Positions 1 through 8,131 of a DNA stretch of 44,094 nt are shown here, piece after piece (position 1 is the stretch's first letter; every line of letters starts with the position of its first letter). The notes under the pieces were generated by a model. That model was not told where the DNA came from, searched no databases, and saw nothing but the letters and a program-made list of their open reading frames with translations. The stretch is from CAZMVU01 sp964569295 (GTDB taxonomy: Bacteria > Hydrogenedentota > Hydrogenedentia > Hydrogenedentales > JAGMZX01), in NCBI GenBank assembly GCA_964569295.1, contig CAZMVU010000014.1, positions 1-44,094 on the forward strand, written 5' to 3'. Made by a program: the position numbers and the translations under genes.

Positions 1-2
1 GA

Positions 3-13
3 GGACAGTCCCC
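3..13. repeat. GGACAGTCCCC repeat unit at window edge
   Basis: The sequence GGACAGTCCCC followed by a T run occurs here and again at 8267-8277, inside the insertion between panB and panC, where it is also followed by a T-rich stretch. Related copies in the other orientation lie at 8196-8209 and 8226-8236. Short GGGAC/GTCCC palindromes of this type resemble REP-like elements that accompany IS200-type (RAYT) transposases in other genomes. That link is inference, and no transposase is present in the window. Confidence 0.45.
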
Positions 14-222
14 TTTTTGCTTCACTTTTTCACCAACAGCGCGGTAGTACAAAACTGCACCCATAGGATACAACTATGCCAAGAGGCGGATAGGCCCCAT
101 GGCGGCCGGGAAGCTTCAGGAATTTTGGAATCCCGTTTGGGCGTTGCGACTTAGGCAAAAGGGCAATCAGCTTTCTTCGCAGGTTTGTGGAGCATTCCGG
201 ATACAGACCAGGAGATATCGCA

Positions 223-2244
223 ATGAAAGTGCTATTCAGCAATCCTCCTTGGTGGGTGGGCGAAGAGGGCGAGGGCGTAGCGCGTTGCTGGCGCGCGGGT
301 GTGCGCGCGGGTTCCCGGTGGCCTTTTACGAACCGGGTTCAATCGCAGCCGAACCGCTACCGGTTCGGCGATTACCTGCCTTACCCCTTTTTTATGGGCT
401 ATGCGACCACGTATGCACAAGCAAACACGGACGCAGATGTGCATTTTCGTGACAGCATCGCCCTGCGCGAGGGGTATGACCCGTATTATCGCCACGTGGA
501 GCTTGGCCACTACCACTACATCTTTATGGAAAGCGCCACGCCAAGCTGGGAGCATGACGCGGCTGTCATCGAACAGGTACACCGGGTCGCGCCCGAGACT
601 CGTATCGTGGTGACCGGCCCGATCACGGCGACGCGTTCCGCGGAAATTCTTGCGCGCTACCCCGTTCACGCATGTATTCAAGGCGAATACGAGAAGGGTA
701 GCGTGCGCGTGCTGAATGGGGAATCGGGCATTATCGAGCACGACCTGCTGACCACGGAGGAGATGAACGCGGCGCCGTTCCCATATTATGATGCTACGTA
801 TGCCCGCCGCTACTGGGACGCATGTCCAGCGGGGCAGCAGCGTCCGCAAGCACAGGTGTGGAGCAACCGCGGCTGCCCCTTTAAGTGCATTTTTTGCCTG
901 TGGCCGGCAACCATGACTGGCAACGACCCCGACGGCACGAATCCGCGCAAGGTGCGGCGCTACTCCCCCGCGTATACCGAGGCTTTTTTGAGCGAGATCG
1001 TCGGCAAATACCACTACAAGAGCATTTATTTTGACGACGACACCTTCAATCTCGGCGATAAGCACGTGCTGGGCATCTGCGGGGTCATGCGCAAAATCGG
1101 GGTGCCTTGGGCCGCGATGTGCCGCGCCGACTGCATCTCGCTGGATACATGGGCCGAAATGAAGGCGAGCGGTTGCTTCGGCGTGAAGATCGGCTTCGAG
1201 AGCGGCAACCAAGAGGTCATCGACCACATCATCCACAAGAACCTGAACCTTGAACACGCGCGCAAGGCGGTGCTCGAGATCAAACGGCTTGGTATGAGCG
1301 TCCATGGCACCTTTACCTTTGGCCTGCCCGGCGAGACCCGCGAGCAAATGCGTGACACGGAACGCTTCATGCGTTCCCTGCCGCTGGACACACTTCAGGT
1401 ATCGGGGGCGGCGGCCATGGAGGGAACCCCGCTGTCGCTGCTCAACGAGCGCAAGCAACTCGTTACCTACAAGGGGGCCGTGGTCGACGACAGCTATATC
1501 CTGGAGTCAGATGGCAACCGCAAGCTCGATCAGATCATGCAGAACTTCCAGCGCGAATCCCAGGCGCCCTCCCCGGCCGCCCCGGAATCCGGACCGGGGG
1601 CGCAGGAGATTATGCAACGTATCTGCGACGTATGCACCGGCTGGTCCGGGGAAGTCCAGTGGGCTCTCTTCCAGTACGTGTTCTCGAAATACCGTGTCCG
1701 CGACATCCTCATCCTCGGCGTATACTACGGCCGCGATATCGCATTTATGGCGGCCATCCTCGAGGATTTGGGCGTAGCGGATTACCACATCACGGGCGTG
1801 GATCGTTTTTCAGACTCGTATTGCGAAGGCGGGCCCGAGGAAAAGCGTGGCCTGACGTGTGCAGAAGCTGGATTCGGGAGCGCACCACGCATGGAGTCTG
1901 CCCAGCACAATCTCGAAACCTTGGGCTATCATCACAAACTGACGCTGATACAATCGAAGGGGGAAGACTACCTGCGTAATAATACGCAAGAGTACGACTT
2001 CATCTATATCGACACCAGCCACGACTACGCAACGACCATGGAAACCATCCGGCTGGCGGTACCGCGCCTGCGCGACGGAGGTGTCATCGCGGGCGACGAC
2101 TACAGCGATGCGGGGACATGGGGCGTCAAAACCGCCGTAGATCACGCATTCACCAAGGTGGTTGGCATCGAGGAGCGGGTCTGGCTCGCCCACAAAGAAC
2201 ACTATTCGGAACTGCCCGTCGAAGGCGGTATCGAGCCGGCATAG
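223..2244 (+). CDS. Radical SAM protein fused to a class I SAM-dependent methyltransferase
   Basis: The protein has 673 residues. The ATG at 223 is chosen because AGGAG lies just upstream and the protein then begins MKVLFSNPPWW, a typical opening for B12-binding-type radical SAM enzymes. An N-terminal Rossmann-like region covers about residues 1-150. The radical SAM cluster motif CPFKCIFC follows, with cysteines at about 218, 222 and 225. A Pro/Ala-rich linker at about 447-462 leads to a second domain containing an LILGVYYG-type SAM loop, a GVDRFSD acidic strand and YDFIYIDTSHDY, as in the Methyltransf_24 family. The enzyme probably performs a radical-based modification coupled to a polar methylation. 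The substrate cannot be read from the sequence and no obvious pathway partner is adjacent. I see no clear B12 DxHxxG motif, so cobalamin binding is uncertain. Confidence 0.8.
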   Translation: MKVLFSNPPWWVGEEGEGVARCWRAGVRAGSRWPFTNRVQSQPNRYRFGDYLPYPFFMGYATTYAQANTDADVHFRDSIALREGYDPYYRHVELGHYHYIFMESATPSWEHDAAVIEQVHRVAPETRIVVTGPITATRSAEILARYPVHACIQGEYEKGSVRVLNGESGIIEHDLLTTEEMNAAPFPYYDATYARRYWDACPAGQQRPQAQVWSNRGCPFKCIFCLWPATMTGNDPDGTNPRKVRRYSPAYTEAFLSEIVGKYHYKSIYFDDDTFNLGDKHVLGICGVMRKIGVPWAAMCRADCISLDTWAEMKASGCFGVKIGFESGNQEVIDHIIHKNLNLEHARKAVLEIKRLGMSVHGTFTFGLPGETREQMRDTERFMRSLPLDTLQVSGAAAMEGTPLSLLNERKQLVTYKGAVVDDSYILESDGNRKLDQIMQNFQRESQAPSPAAPESGPGAQEIMQRICDVCTGWSGEVQWALFQYVFSKYRVRDILILGVYYGRDIAFMAAILEDLGVADYHITGVDRFSDSYCEGGPEEKRGLTCAEAGFGSAPRMESAQHNLETLGYHHKLTLIQSKGEDYLRNNTQEYDFIYIDTSHDYATTMETIRLAVPRLRDGGVIAGDDYSDAGTWGVKTAVDHAFTKVVGIEERVWLAHKEHYSELPVEGGIEPA

Positions 2245-2375
2245 GGGCGTGCTGCGCCACAAAATGCCAGCGTCCCCCGAACGTATGCTATTCTCACCTA
2301 TTCCAATAGCATATCGCACATTGCGCAGTTTGTCAATAGCCAAAAAGAGGCACGACATGGGGTACGCCCAATGGC

Positions 2376-3911
2376 TCATCCTCCTCCGCTGACGATGAAC
2401 CAGGCGTTATCCTGCAGCATGGCGTTCTTGCTGTCTTCCGGGCAGTCACCGGCTCGCAGCAGTTCTTCCTCATGCTCGAAGAACGTGTAGCTGCCGTTGT
2501 ACAGCGGGAACCCGAGAAAGGCCAGGTCTATCCCGGCGGCCCCCAGGAAAAGGGCATCCGCCGTCTGGCAGGGCGGTGTGAAGGTAAAGGATCCGCCGAC
2601 AAGCCCGGCCGTTTGCGCCCACGGCACAATGGAATTGCCGAAAATCCCCAGGCTTACGCGCGGGAAGCCCAGCCCGAAGCTGGCAGAAACGGCGCCCGAA
2701 GCCCCCGTTTCCGTCACACCCTCGGTCAGGTCGATGCCGGCCAGACTGCCGGCGCCCGACACCCGCACGCCGTTGAAGGAAAAGCCGAGGTCGCTGTCGT
2801 AGGTGAAGCCCGTGGTCACGCGCGAAGAACCATCCACCGGAACGGAGGCATTGATGACGAACTGTGCGCCCACCTTCAGAACGACTGGCACGGCCCCCAC
2901 AACAAACGGGAATTCGAGCAACGGCACGGGCAGCTTGTAATCGATAAAATCCTGGCCGGAGGCGGTGGCCACGAGCGAAAGCTCGACATCGCCGCGCAGC
3001 CCGTCCATGCTGTGATTGAACTCGTTCAAGGTACCGCCGGAAAACAGGAGGGTGTCGCGGCTGCGGAACCGGGCGAGCGTGCCCTTGGCAACGAATTTCC
3101 CCTTCAGGGCGCCGGCAACCTGCTTCTCGACAGTAAACTCGAGGGCGGCTGTTGCCCCTTGCAGTTCAAGGCGGAGTGTATAGGTGAAGTCCCCCACCGT
3201 GAACGACTGATCGACCACGTTGTCGTCTTTGGCGATCACGAAGCGTTTTCCGGCCAGAGATATCGCCTGCACTTTTTCTGGAATGAACTCGATACCGTAG
3301 TCCCACGACACCGTACCGTCGGTGATGATCTCGTTGAGCGGGGCAAACTTGGTTTCGACGATGAGCCTATTGTTATCGGTGCGCACCTGTTCGATCCGGC
3401 GTGCTGCGATGCCATGGATGAGAAGCGGCGCCCCCGCGGTGAATACAAGACCGCGCGCTTCCACCTGCTGCGCATTGAACTCGTATTCAAATTCGCCGGT
3501 ATCTTCTTCCAAGAGGAGGTCCAGATTCGTTTCGTCGACATAAACGGTGTCATCAGCAAGGGTGACATCATAGGTGCCGGTGTCCGCCGGCCAGTCGGCA
3601 TGGGCCTCCAGATAGTGTTGGGTGATAGAGACCGTCTCGCCCTCGACGGTCTCGACCGTGCGGGCAGCCGGCGTGTACCAGCCGTCGATAACGTCGAACT
3701 CGACGGTGTATGTGCCCGGTGCAAGCCCATCGACTATCGCGCCGGCCGCTTGCCAATCGCCCCCAGCCACGCGCCAGCGCGCACCATCCACCACGGCGCC
3801 GGACGGCTCGATTTCCACTACCAGTCCTGTACCTCGCGGTCCCGGACATGCAGAGAAGAGCACGGCCCAAAAAGTTACCAGAACGACGGCACAGTACCCC
3901 CGGTGTGACAT
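2376..3911 (-). CDS. Secreted lipoprotein with N-terminal PEGA-like domain
   Basis: The protein has 511 residues. A hydrophobic signal segment ends in FSAC, a lipobox-like site, which predicts lipid anchoring at Cys22. Residues about 30-100 hold a PEGA-like beta domain (VEIEPSGA, then LAPGTYTVEFDVIDGW). The rest looks beta-rich, with many alternating hydrophobic strands and a late region rich in Gly, Ser and Thr. The long remainder is not a family I recognise. A GGAGGG ribosome-binding site precedes the ATG, and a TTGACG-N17-TATTCT promoter lies at 3975-4003. The gene converges with the radical SAM gene. A cell-envelope structural role is the most that can be inferred. Confidence 0.75.
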   Translation of the reverse strand: MSHRGYCAVVLVTFWAVLFSACPGPRGTGLVVEIEPSGAVVDGARWRVAGGDWQAAGAIVDGLAPGTYTVEFDVIDGWYTPAARTVETVEGETVSITQHYLEAHADWPADTGTYDVTLADDTVYVDETNLDLLLEEDTGEFEYEFNAQQVEARGLVFTAGAPLLIHGIAARRIEQVRTDNNRLIVETKFAPLNEIITDGTVSWDYGIEFIPEKVQAISLAGKRFVIAKDDNVVDQSFTVGDFTYTLRLELQGATAALEFTVEKQVAGALKGKFVAKGTLARFRSRDTLLFSGGTLNEFNHSMDGLRGDVELSLVATASGQDFIDYKLPVPLLEFPFVVGAVPVVLKVGAQFVINASVPVDGSSRVTTGFTYDSDLGFSFNGVRVSGAGSLAGIDLTEGVTETGASGAVSASFGLGFPRVSLGIFGNSIVPWAQTAGLVGGSFTFTPPCQTADALFLGAAGIDLAFLGFPLYNGSYTFFEHEEELLRAGDCPEDSKNAMLQDNAWFIVSGGG

Positions 3912-3974
3912 GGTCCCACCCTCCAGAATGCTGCGGCCCCTGGCGCTGGGGTTTTCGCCAGCCCCTTAACCTTA

Positions 3975-4003
3975 AGAATATGCCTGCTGGGGCTTTTCGT
4001 CAA
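3975..4003 (-). promoter_or_regulatory. Predicted sigma70-type promoter for the PEGA-like lipoprotein gene
   Basis: On the minus strand the -35 box TTGACG (3998-4003) and the -10 box TATTCT (3975-3980) are separated by 17 bases, about 60 bases before the ATG. The -35 box lies in a 13-base stretch (3994-4006) that recurs upstream of the second lipoprotein gene at 6586-6598. Confidence 0.55.
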
Positions 4004-4045
4004 CCCTGGCCGGGGGGGCGTGCTGCGCCGCGGACCGGCAGAGGG

Positions 4046-5284
4046 TCAGCCGTTCCTGGACAACTCGAGAATCTCCTCCTCCTTTTCCTCGGGGAACTCG
4101 AGGAGTTCGTCGAGGATGCGGGCGATGCGGGTGGGATCGCTCCCGATGAGCTCGCGGATAAGACGCAGGGTGAGTTGTTTATTGCGAAAGCTCGATGTGG
4201 CGAAGTCGGGAAAAATCTGGTTCAGGTGTGTGGCGTAGATATCGAAGATGCGCCGCTCATTCGCGTCCGCGGAGGTGGCGGGTTCGCCGGGGTAGGGATA
4301 CAACTGCGACTCCTGCCACAGCCGTATGACATCCTGGGCGCGTTCGGCTTCACGCAGCGTGAAGTGTTCGCGAAGTTTCGCGCGCGTGGCATCGAGCAGT
4401 TGCCGGAGATCGGGGGAGAGGTCCTCGACCTGCAACAGGCCTTCCCGGTCCAGTTGCGCCACGTGGTCCGATTTGAGGTAGGCCGTGTAGCTGAACCCGC
4501 GGAAATGAAGCCGGGGCAAGGCCTGATGGAGCATAAATCCCTGGGCGTCGCACAGGAACACACCGCGTTTGCGCGGGATGTTCCACTCGATGACCGTAAG
4601 GGTGGGCGTGGCGCGTTCGCCATTGGGCATGACCAGCTCGCCGAGGTCGTAGTGGGTGGTGCGTTCTTCCGCGTTGGCCGGGTCGAGGGGCACCCCGTCG
4701 TAAATGATGCGCACGTTCGGATACTGCCGCATGTAGGGGGCAAAGACCTGGGTGATTTCCTCGAGGGCCTTCACGCCGCGCAGCACATCCACATTGGATT
4801 TCAACGCGGCAATCGCCACGGTCATCCCCGTGGGCGCTTCCGGACGGCCCCGCGCATTGCTGATATCGAATTCGCCAAGCGTCGCCGCCCGCCCGACGAT
4901 CTCATAGCCGAATCGCTTGCCCGCCTCCTCATAAACCGTTTTCCAGGTGACATGGTTGCCCATACTGAACGCGCGAAACCGCCCCTTACCATATTTGCCG
5001 TGCAGCACGCGCCGCTCCTGATGCGTGCGGAAACCGTCGCGCTTCCAGGAACCGCCCAGGTTGCGAAACACGATGAAGGCATCGTCGTAGTGGAGACCTG
5101 TGCCGTTATCTTCCACCCGGATAGCTTCGAGGCCGCCCAGATCATTTTCCGCAAACACCACCTTGATCTTCGTCGCCTCCGCATCCAGGGCATTCCAGAT
5201 CAGTTCGGCGATGGCATTGAGCGGTTTCGTGCGGGCAAGATTCTCGAGATGGTCTTCACGAACCTCGACGGTTATTCGTTTCAC
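4046..5284 (-). CDS. GHKL-superfamily ATP-binding protein (HSP90/MutL-like ATPase)
   Basis: The protein has 412 residues. I choose the GTG at 5284 because AAGGAG lies 10 bases upstream; the frame stays open to an ATG at 5338 that lacks such a site. The Bergerat ATP-binding fold is clear: Glu27 and Asn31 in AELIWNALDAEA (N box), DNGTGL at 59-64 (G1 box), and the glycine-rich lid GKYGKGRFRAF at 96-106. The middle and C-terminal parts resemble no transducer domain I can name with certainty, and the C-terminus is Glu-rich. There is no histidine-kinase phosphoacceptor region. It stands alone between two lipoprotein genes on the same strand. A chaperone, DNA-repair-like or defence-related role is possible, but none is demonstrated. 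Confidence 0.75.
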   Translation of the reverse strand: MKRITVEVREDHLENLARTKPLNAIAELIWNALDAEATKIKVVFAENDLGGLEAIRVEDNGTGLHYDDAFIVFRNLGGSWKRDGFRTHQERRVLHGKYGKGRFRAFSMGNHVTWKTVYEEAGKRFGYEIVGRAATLGEFDISNARGRPEAPTGMTVAIAALKSNVDVLRGVKALEEITQVFAPYMRQYPNVRIIYDGVPLDPANAEERTTHYDLGELVMPNGERATPTLTVIEWNIPRKRGVFLCDAQGFMLHQALPRLHFRGFSYTAYLKSDHVAQLDREGLLQVEDLSPDLRQLLDATRAKLREHFTLREAERAQDVIRLWQESQLYPYPGEPATSADANERRIFDIYATHLNQIFPDFATSSFRNKQLTLRLIRELIGSDPTRIARILDELLEFPEEKEEEILELSRNG

Positions 5285-5638
5285 TGTGCGCAGACTCCTT
5301 GTGCAACCAGGGCTGATGAAAGGAGGGTATCGTATCATTCACCTGGAAAAAGGCGCAACGGGATGTGAAACACAACCACAATGGCACCAGGAACTCGCCG
5401 GCGCCAAAAGCAAGCGCAAAGCTGTTCGCCGTTCGTGCCGCTGGTGTCAGCCACAGCTGCGTGTTCAAACGTCCCCGTGCCGGCAGTCGTGGTTGCCATG
5501 CAGCCGGTGGGATCGCTCCTGGCTACGCACCACCTGAGCGCGGTGGCCAATAAACTGCGGCGGGCACCTATCCCCAAACGGGTGCATACCGCAGGTTTAC
5601 CCGTTTCCTGCGCCCAAAGGCACTATGAATCGGCGCCC
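5285..5638. other. Intergenic region without a recognisable gene
   Basis: These 354 bases separate the GHKL gene from the end of the two-repeat lipoprotein gene. Short reading frames on both strands have no ribosome-binding site and no family resemblance. I see no strong terminator hairpin. The AAGGAG site of the GHKL gene lies in the first bases. Confidence 0.5.
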
Positions 5639-6466
5639 CTATTGGGCCGCGGCATCGGCCACCTCCTCACAGGCCTCCACCTGCACACGGAACGCAGCCT
5701 CGAGAGACACCGGGGGAATATGCACAATTACCGGTTTTTCCGTAACCACCGGCAGCATGCCATGGTGATCCACGTAGGTCAGGGTGATTGTCACCTGCTC
5801 GGGATAGCTCTCCGCAACCTGCACATCAGGCTCAAGTACCTCGAATCCGCTGTACGGAAACGTGAACACGCCGTCCAACTCCCAAGGCATTGAAGGCGCA
5901 TTCGGGTCGTCCGGATCCGTGGGGCCCGATAGCACCGTTTCCGGCAGCAAAGTCCCCTGGAAGCGCGCGCCTTCCACCCGGTACCCCGGGCCGTCTTCCA
6001 ACGGCTCAACCGAGATGGGTTCCGGTTGTTCACAGTCCAATTCCGCTGGGGGCGGCGGCTTCGTGCAATACGCCTGGATGGTGATCTTGAATTCCGCGTG
6101 GTTGCTGGCCTCCACCTCGATATGTACCGGCACCTCGGAAATCACCTGGGGATACACCTGCCCCGGATCGGGGCGCAGATAGCGCAAGCCGATGTGTACC
6201 AGCTCCGGATCCGATGTCCCGACCTGAACTTCAGGCCCGAGCGGGCGGTAGCCCGGGTTCGGGAATATGTACCGCCCTTCCAGCACCCATGCTTCGTCAT
6301 CGGGGTTTGCCTTCGTCAACCGGCCCTCGAAATATGGTCCGCTCACCGTGTAGCCCAGTGCTTCAGAAAGCGGTTCAAGGTTCAACGCCTCCTGGGGGCC
6401 GCATGGGCAGCCGGCGAGCGTCACACTAGCCACCGCCACCGCGCCGGCCCATAGTATTTTTCGCAT
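5639..6466 (-). CDS. Lipoprotein made of two tandem homologous repeats
   Basis: The protein has 275 residues and a classical lipoprotein signal, LAGC, with the acylated Cys at about 20. The mature part is two copies of a roughly 110-residue unit. The first starts at about residue 30 (LEPLSEALGYTVSGPYFEG) and the second at about 150 (VEPLEDGPGYRVEGARFQG). Each continues with a W.L.G...FP..G(Y/F)..L.P.VQV pattern and ends in a Cys (about 133 and 266). I do not recognise the family; the alternating pattern suggests beta sandwiches. GAGGAGG precedes the ATG, and a strong promoter lies at 6545-6573. An envelope or surface role is inference. Confidence 0.75.
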   Translation of the reverse strand: MRKILWAGAVAVASVTLAGCPCGPQEALNLEPLSEALGYTVSGPYFEGRLTKANPDDEAWVLEGRYIFPNPGYRPLGPEVQVGTSDPELVHIGLRYLRPDPGQVYPQVISEVPVHIEVEASNHAEFKITIQAYCTKPPPPAELDCEQPEPISVEPLEDGPGYRVEGARFQGTLLPETVLSGPTDPDDPNAPSMPWELDGVFTFPYSGFEVLEPDVQVAESYPEQVTITLTYVDHHGMLPVVTEKPVIVHIPPVSLEAAFRVQVEACEEVADAAAQ

Positions 6467-6544
6467 CTTACTGTCCTCCTCTCTTGGGCCGCGCTGAGGT
6501 GGGCGTACCCCGCCGCGGCCGGACAGAAAAGCTAACCTTTCTCA

Positions 6545-6573
6545 ACTATAACCTTTTCTAAGTTATGTGTTAA
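6545..6573 (-). promoter_or_regulatory. Predicted promoter(s) of the two-repeat lipoprotein gene
   Basis: On the minus strand TTAACA (6568-6573), a 17-base spacer and TATAGT (6545-6550) match the sigma70 consensus at 10 of 12 positions. A second overlapping arrangement starts upstream: TTGACG at 6590-6595, 17 bases, then TAACAC at 6567-6572 with an extended TGT. The transcript would have a leader of about 70 bases. Confidence 0.6.
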
Positions 6574-6630
6574 CACAGCAGCCGGTTTTCGTCAACCCCC
6601 GGTCCGCCCCCCGGCCCGGTAGCACGCGCC

Positions 6631-6646
6631 GACTTCGAACGAAGTC
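6631..6646. promoter_or_regulatory. Inverted repeat GACTTCG-AA-CGAAGTC upstream of folK
   Basis: Two perfect 7-base arms flank two A residues in the divergent region between the lipoprotein gene and folK. It could be an operator for a dimeric regulator or a short RNA hairpin. A second hairpin (ATTCAA-CACG-TTGAAT) lies at 6739-6754, close to the folK start. Confidence 0.35.
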
Positions 6647-6772
6647 TGAGCCGCGTTGTTGAAGCGAGATACCAAGAAAACGCCAAAAACGCTGGAAATA
6701 TGGTGCAGCGGTATGGTAGAGTTTATGCCATGAATTGCATTCAACACGTTGAATAGAAAGAAGTTCGCTCGG

Positions 6773-7273
6773 ATGCGCATTTACATCGCACTGGGAAGCA
6801 ACCTGGGGGACCGCGAGGCGCAGCTCCGGGCCGCACTGGCTGGACTTGACATGCGCGAGGGCGTTTCGATCGAAGCGTGTTCGCACGTGTACGAAACCGC
6901 TCCGGTCGGGGTGCTCGACCAACCGGCGTTCCTGAATATGGCCGCCGCAATCGAGACGGATTTGACCCCGCTCGAAATGTTGGATACCGTCAAGGAAATC
7001 GAATGCCGGATCGGCCGTCGGCCGCGAGACAAGTGGGGGCCGCGTGAGATCGACATTGACCTCATTTTATGGGGTGAACAGCAGGTGGATACGGATCGCC
7101 TGCGGCTGCCTCACCCCGAGTTTCGCCAGCGCGCGTTTGTACTTGTGCCGCTAGCTGAGATCGCACCGGAAGCGGTCGACCCCGGCACCGGCAAAACCAT
7201 GGCCACCCTGGCGCAGGAAGCGCCAGACCAGGGCTACATCGAAAAACGAAGCGAACTCACGTTCACTCCTTGA
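6773..7273 (+). CDS. folK: 2-amino-4-hydroxy-6-hydroxymethyldihydropteridine pyrophosphokinase
   Basis: The protein has 166 residues, normal for HPPK. It transfers pyrophosphate from ATP to 6-hydroxymethyl-7,8-dihydropterin in cytosolic folate synthesis. The family signature is complete: IALGSNLGDR at the N-terminus, YETAPVG with QPAFLNMA, and GRRPRDKWGPREIDIDLILWG, which carries the two Asp residues that bind magnesium. The start at 6773 (MRIYIALGSN) is preferred over an upstream ATG at 6749, because the signature normally begins within a few residues of the start and the extra residues overlap a hairpin. panB follows after 61 bases on the same strand, so folK and the pan genes probably share a transcript, supplying folate and coenzyme A precursors. 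Confidence 0.93.
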   Translation: MRIYIALGSNLGDREAQLRAALAGLDMREGVSIEACSHVYETAPVGVLDQPAFLNMAAAIETDLTPLEMLDTVKEIECRIGRRPRDKWGPREIDIDLILWGEQQVDTDRLRLPHPEFRQRAFVLVPLAEIAPEAVDPGTGKTMATLAQEAPDQGYIEKRSELTFTP

Positions 7274-7334
7274 GCCGCTCCGCTTGGAGCCCAAACGGGA
7301 CCGGGACGGTAAGTCACGGTCAAGGAGGCACAAA

Positions 7335-8129
7335 ATGGCCCGTGCTGTTACAACTTCCACGCTGCGCAACCGAAAACAACGCGGTGACAAGATCACCATG
7401 CTGACCGCGTATGACTTTCCCAGCGCACAACTGCTCGACGATTCCGACCTCGATGTCATCCTTGTGGGCGACTCCGTGGGCATGGCCGTCATGGGGCGCA
7501 GCAGCACCCTTAGCGTGACCGTTGACGAGATTATCCACCACACTGCCATGGTCGCGCGCGCCCTCACCCGTCCGCTCCTCGTGGCCGATATGCCGTTCCT
7601 GTCTTACCAGGTTTCGGTGGAGGAAGCTGTGCGCAATGCGGGCCGCCTCGTGGCGGAAGGCGGTGCGCAGGCCGTGAAACTCGAGGGTGGCGCCGAAAAA
7701 TTCGGCGAAGCCATTGCGGCGATCCTCCGTGCCGGCATTCCCGTCATGGGCCACATCGGCCTCACGCCCCAGTCTATCAATGTCTTCGGCGGCTACAAGG
7801 TGCAGGGCCGCGACCCCGAAGCCCGCGAACGCCTGAAGCACGAAGCGTTGGGCCTCCAACAGGCGGGGTGCTTCAGTATTGTGCTCGAGTGCGTGCCCGC
7901 CGATCTCGCCGCCGAGATCACCCAGTCCCTTACAATTCCCACCATTGGCATTGGCGCCGGCGCCGGCACCGACGGGCAGGTGCTTGTGTGGCACGACATC
8001 TTCGGTTGGGGTCAGCCGCGTTTCACCAAGACCTTTGCCGATGTGCGCGGACTCATGAAACAGGGCATCGATGCCTACATAGCAGAGGTGAAGTCGGGCA
8101 CGTTTCCAGGCGAGGAGCATACGTACTGA
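7335..8129 (+). CDS. panB: 3-methyl-2-oxobutanoate hydroxymethyltransferase
   Basis: The protein has 264 residues, typical for PanB. It adds a hydroxymethyl group from methylenetetrahydrofolate to 2-oxoisovalerate to give ketopantoate, the first committed pantothenate step. The ATG at 7335 has AAGGAGG seven bases upstream; the open frame extends further back without such a site. Recognisable motifs are KITMLTAYDFPSAQ, LVGDSVGMAVMG (magnesium-binding Asp), AVKLEGG, and GHIGLTPQ followed by GIGAGAGTDGQVLV. The stop codon TGA overlaps an ATG (TGATG) that belongs to an inserted mini-ORF rather than directly to panC. The original arrangement was probably a direct panB/panC stop-start overlap. Confidence 0.95.
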   Translation: MARAVTTSTLRNRKQRGDKITMLTAYDFPSAQLLDDSDLDVILVGDSVGMAVMGRSSTLSVTVDEIIHHTAMVARALTRPLLVADMPFLSYQVSVEEAVRNAGRLVAEGGAQAVKLEGGAEKFGEAIAAILRAGIPVMGHIGLTPQSINVFGGYKVQGRDPEARERLKHEALGLQQAGCFSIVLECVPADLAAEITQSLTIPTIGIGAGAGTDGQVLVWHDIFGWGQPRFTKTFADVRGLMKQGIDAYIAEVKSGTFPGEEHTY

Positions 8130-8131
8130 TG
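8111..8131 (+). repeat. Left copy of 21-bp direct repeat flanking the panB/panC insertion
   Basis: This copy includes the last codons and stop of panB together with a GAGGAG ribosome-binding-like stretch and the TGATG stop/start overlap. It matches 8284-8304 at 20 of 21 positions, with one T/C difference. The spacing of the copies is 173 bases. Confidence 0.8.

Noticed and set aside
232..1458. 408-codon reading frame on the minus strand inside the radical SAM gene
   Set aside because: Antisense by-product of GC-rich third positions; no family features and the plus-strand gene has a clear motif set.
2472..3908. 478-codon plus-strand frame opposite the PEGA-like lipoprotein gene
   Set aside because: The minus strand has a promoter, ribosome-binding site and lipoprotein signal; the plus frame has none.
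3710..5368. 552-codon plus-strand frame
   Set aside because: Crosses an intergenic region and the antisense of the GHKL gene, whose ATP-binding motifs are clear.
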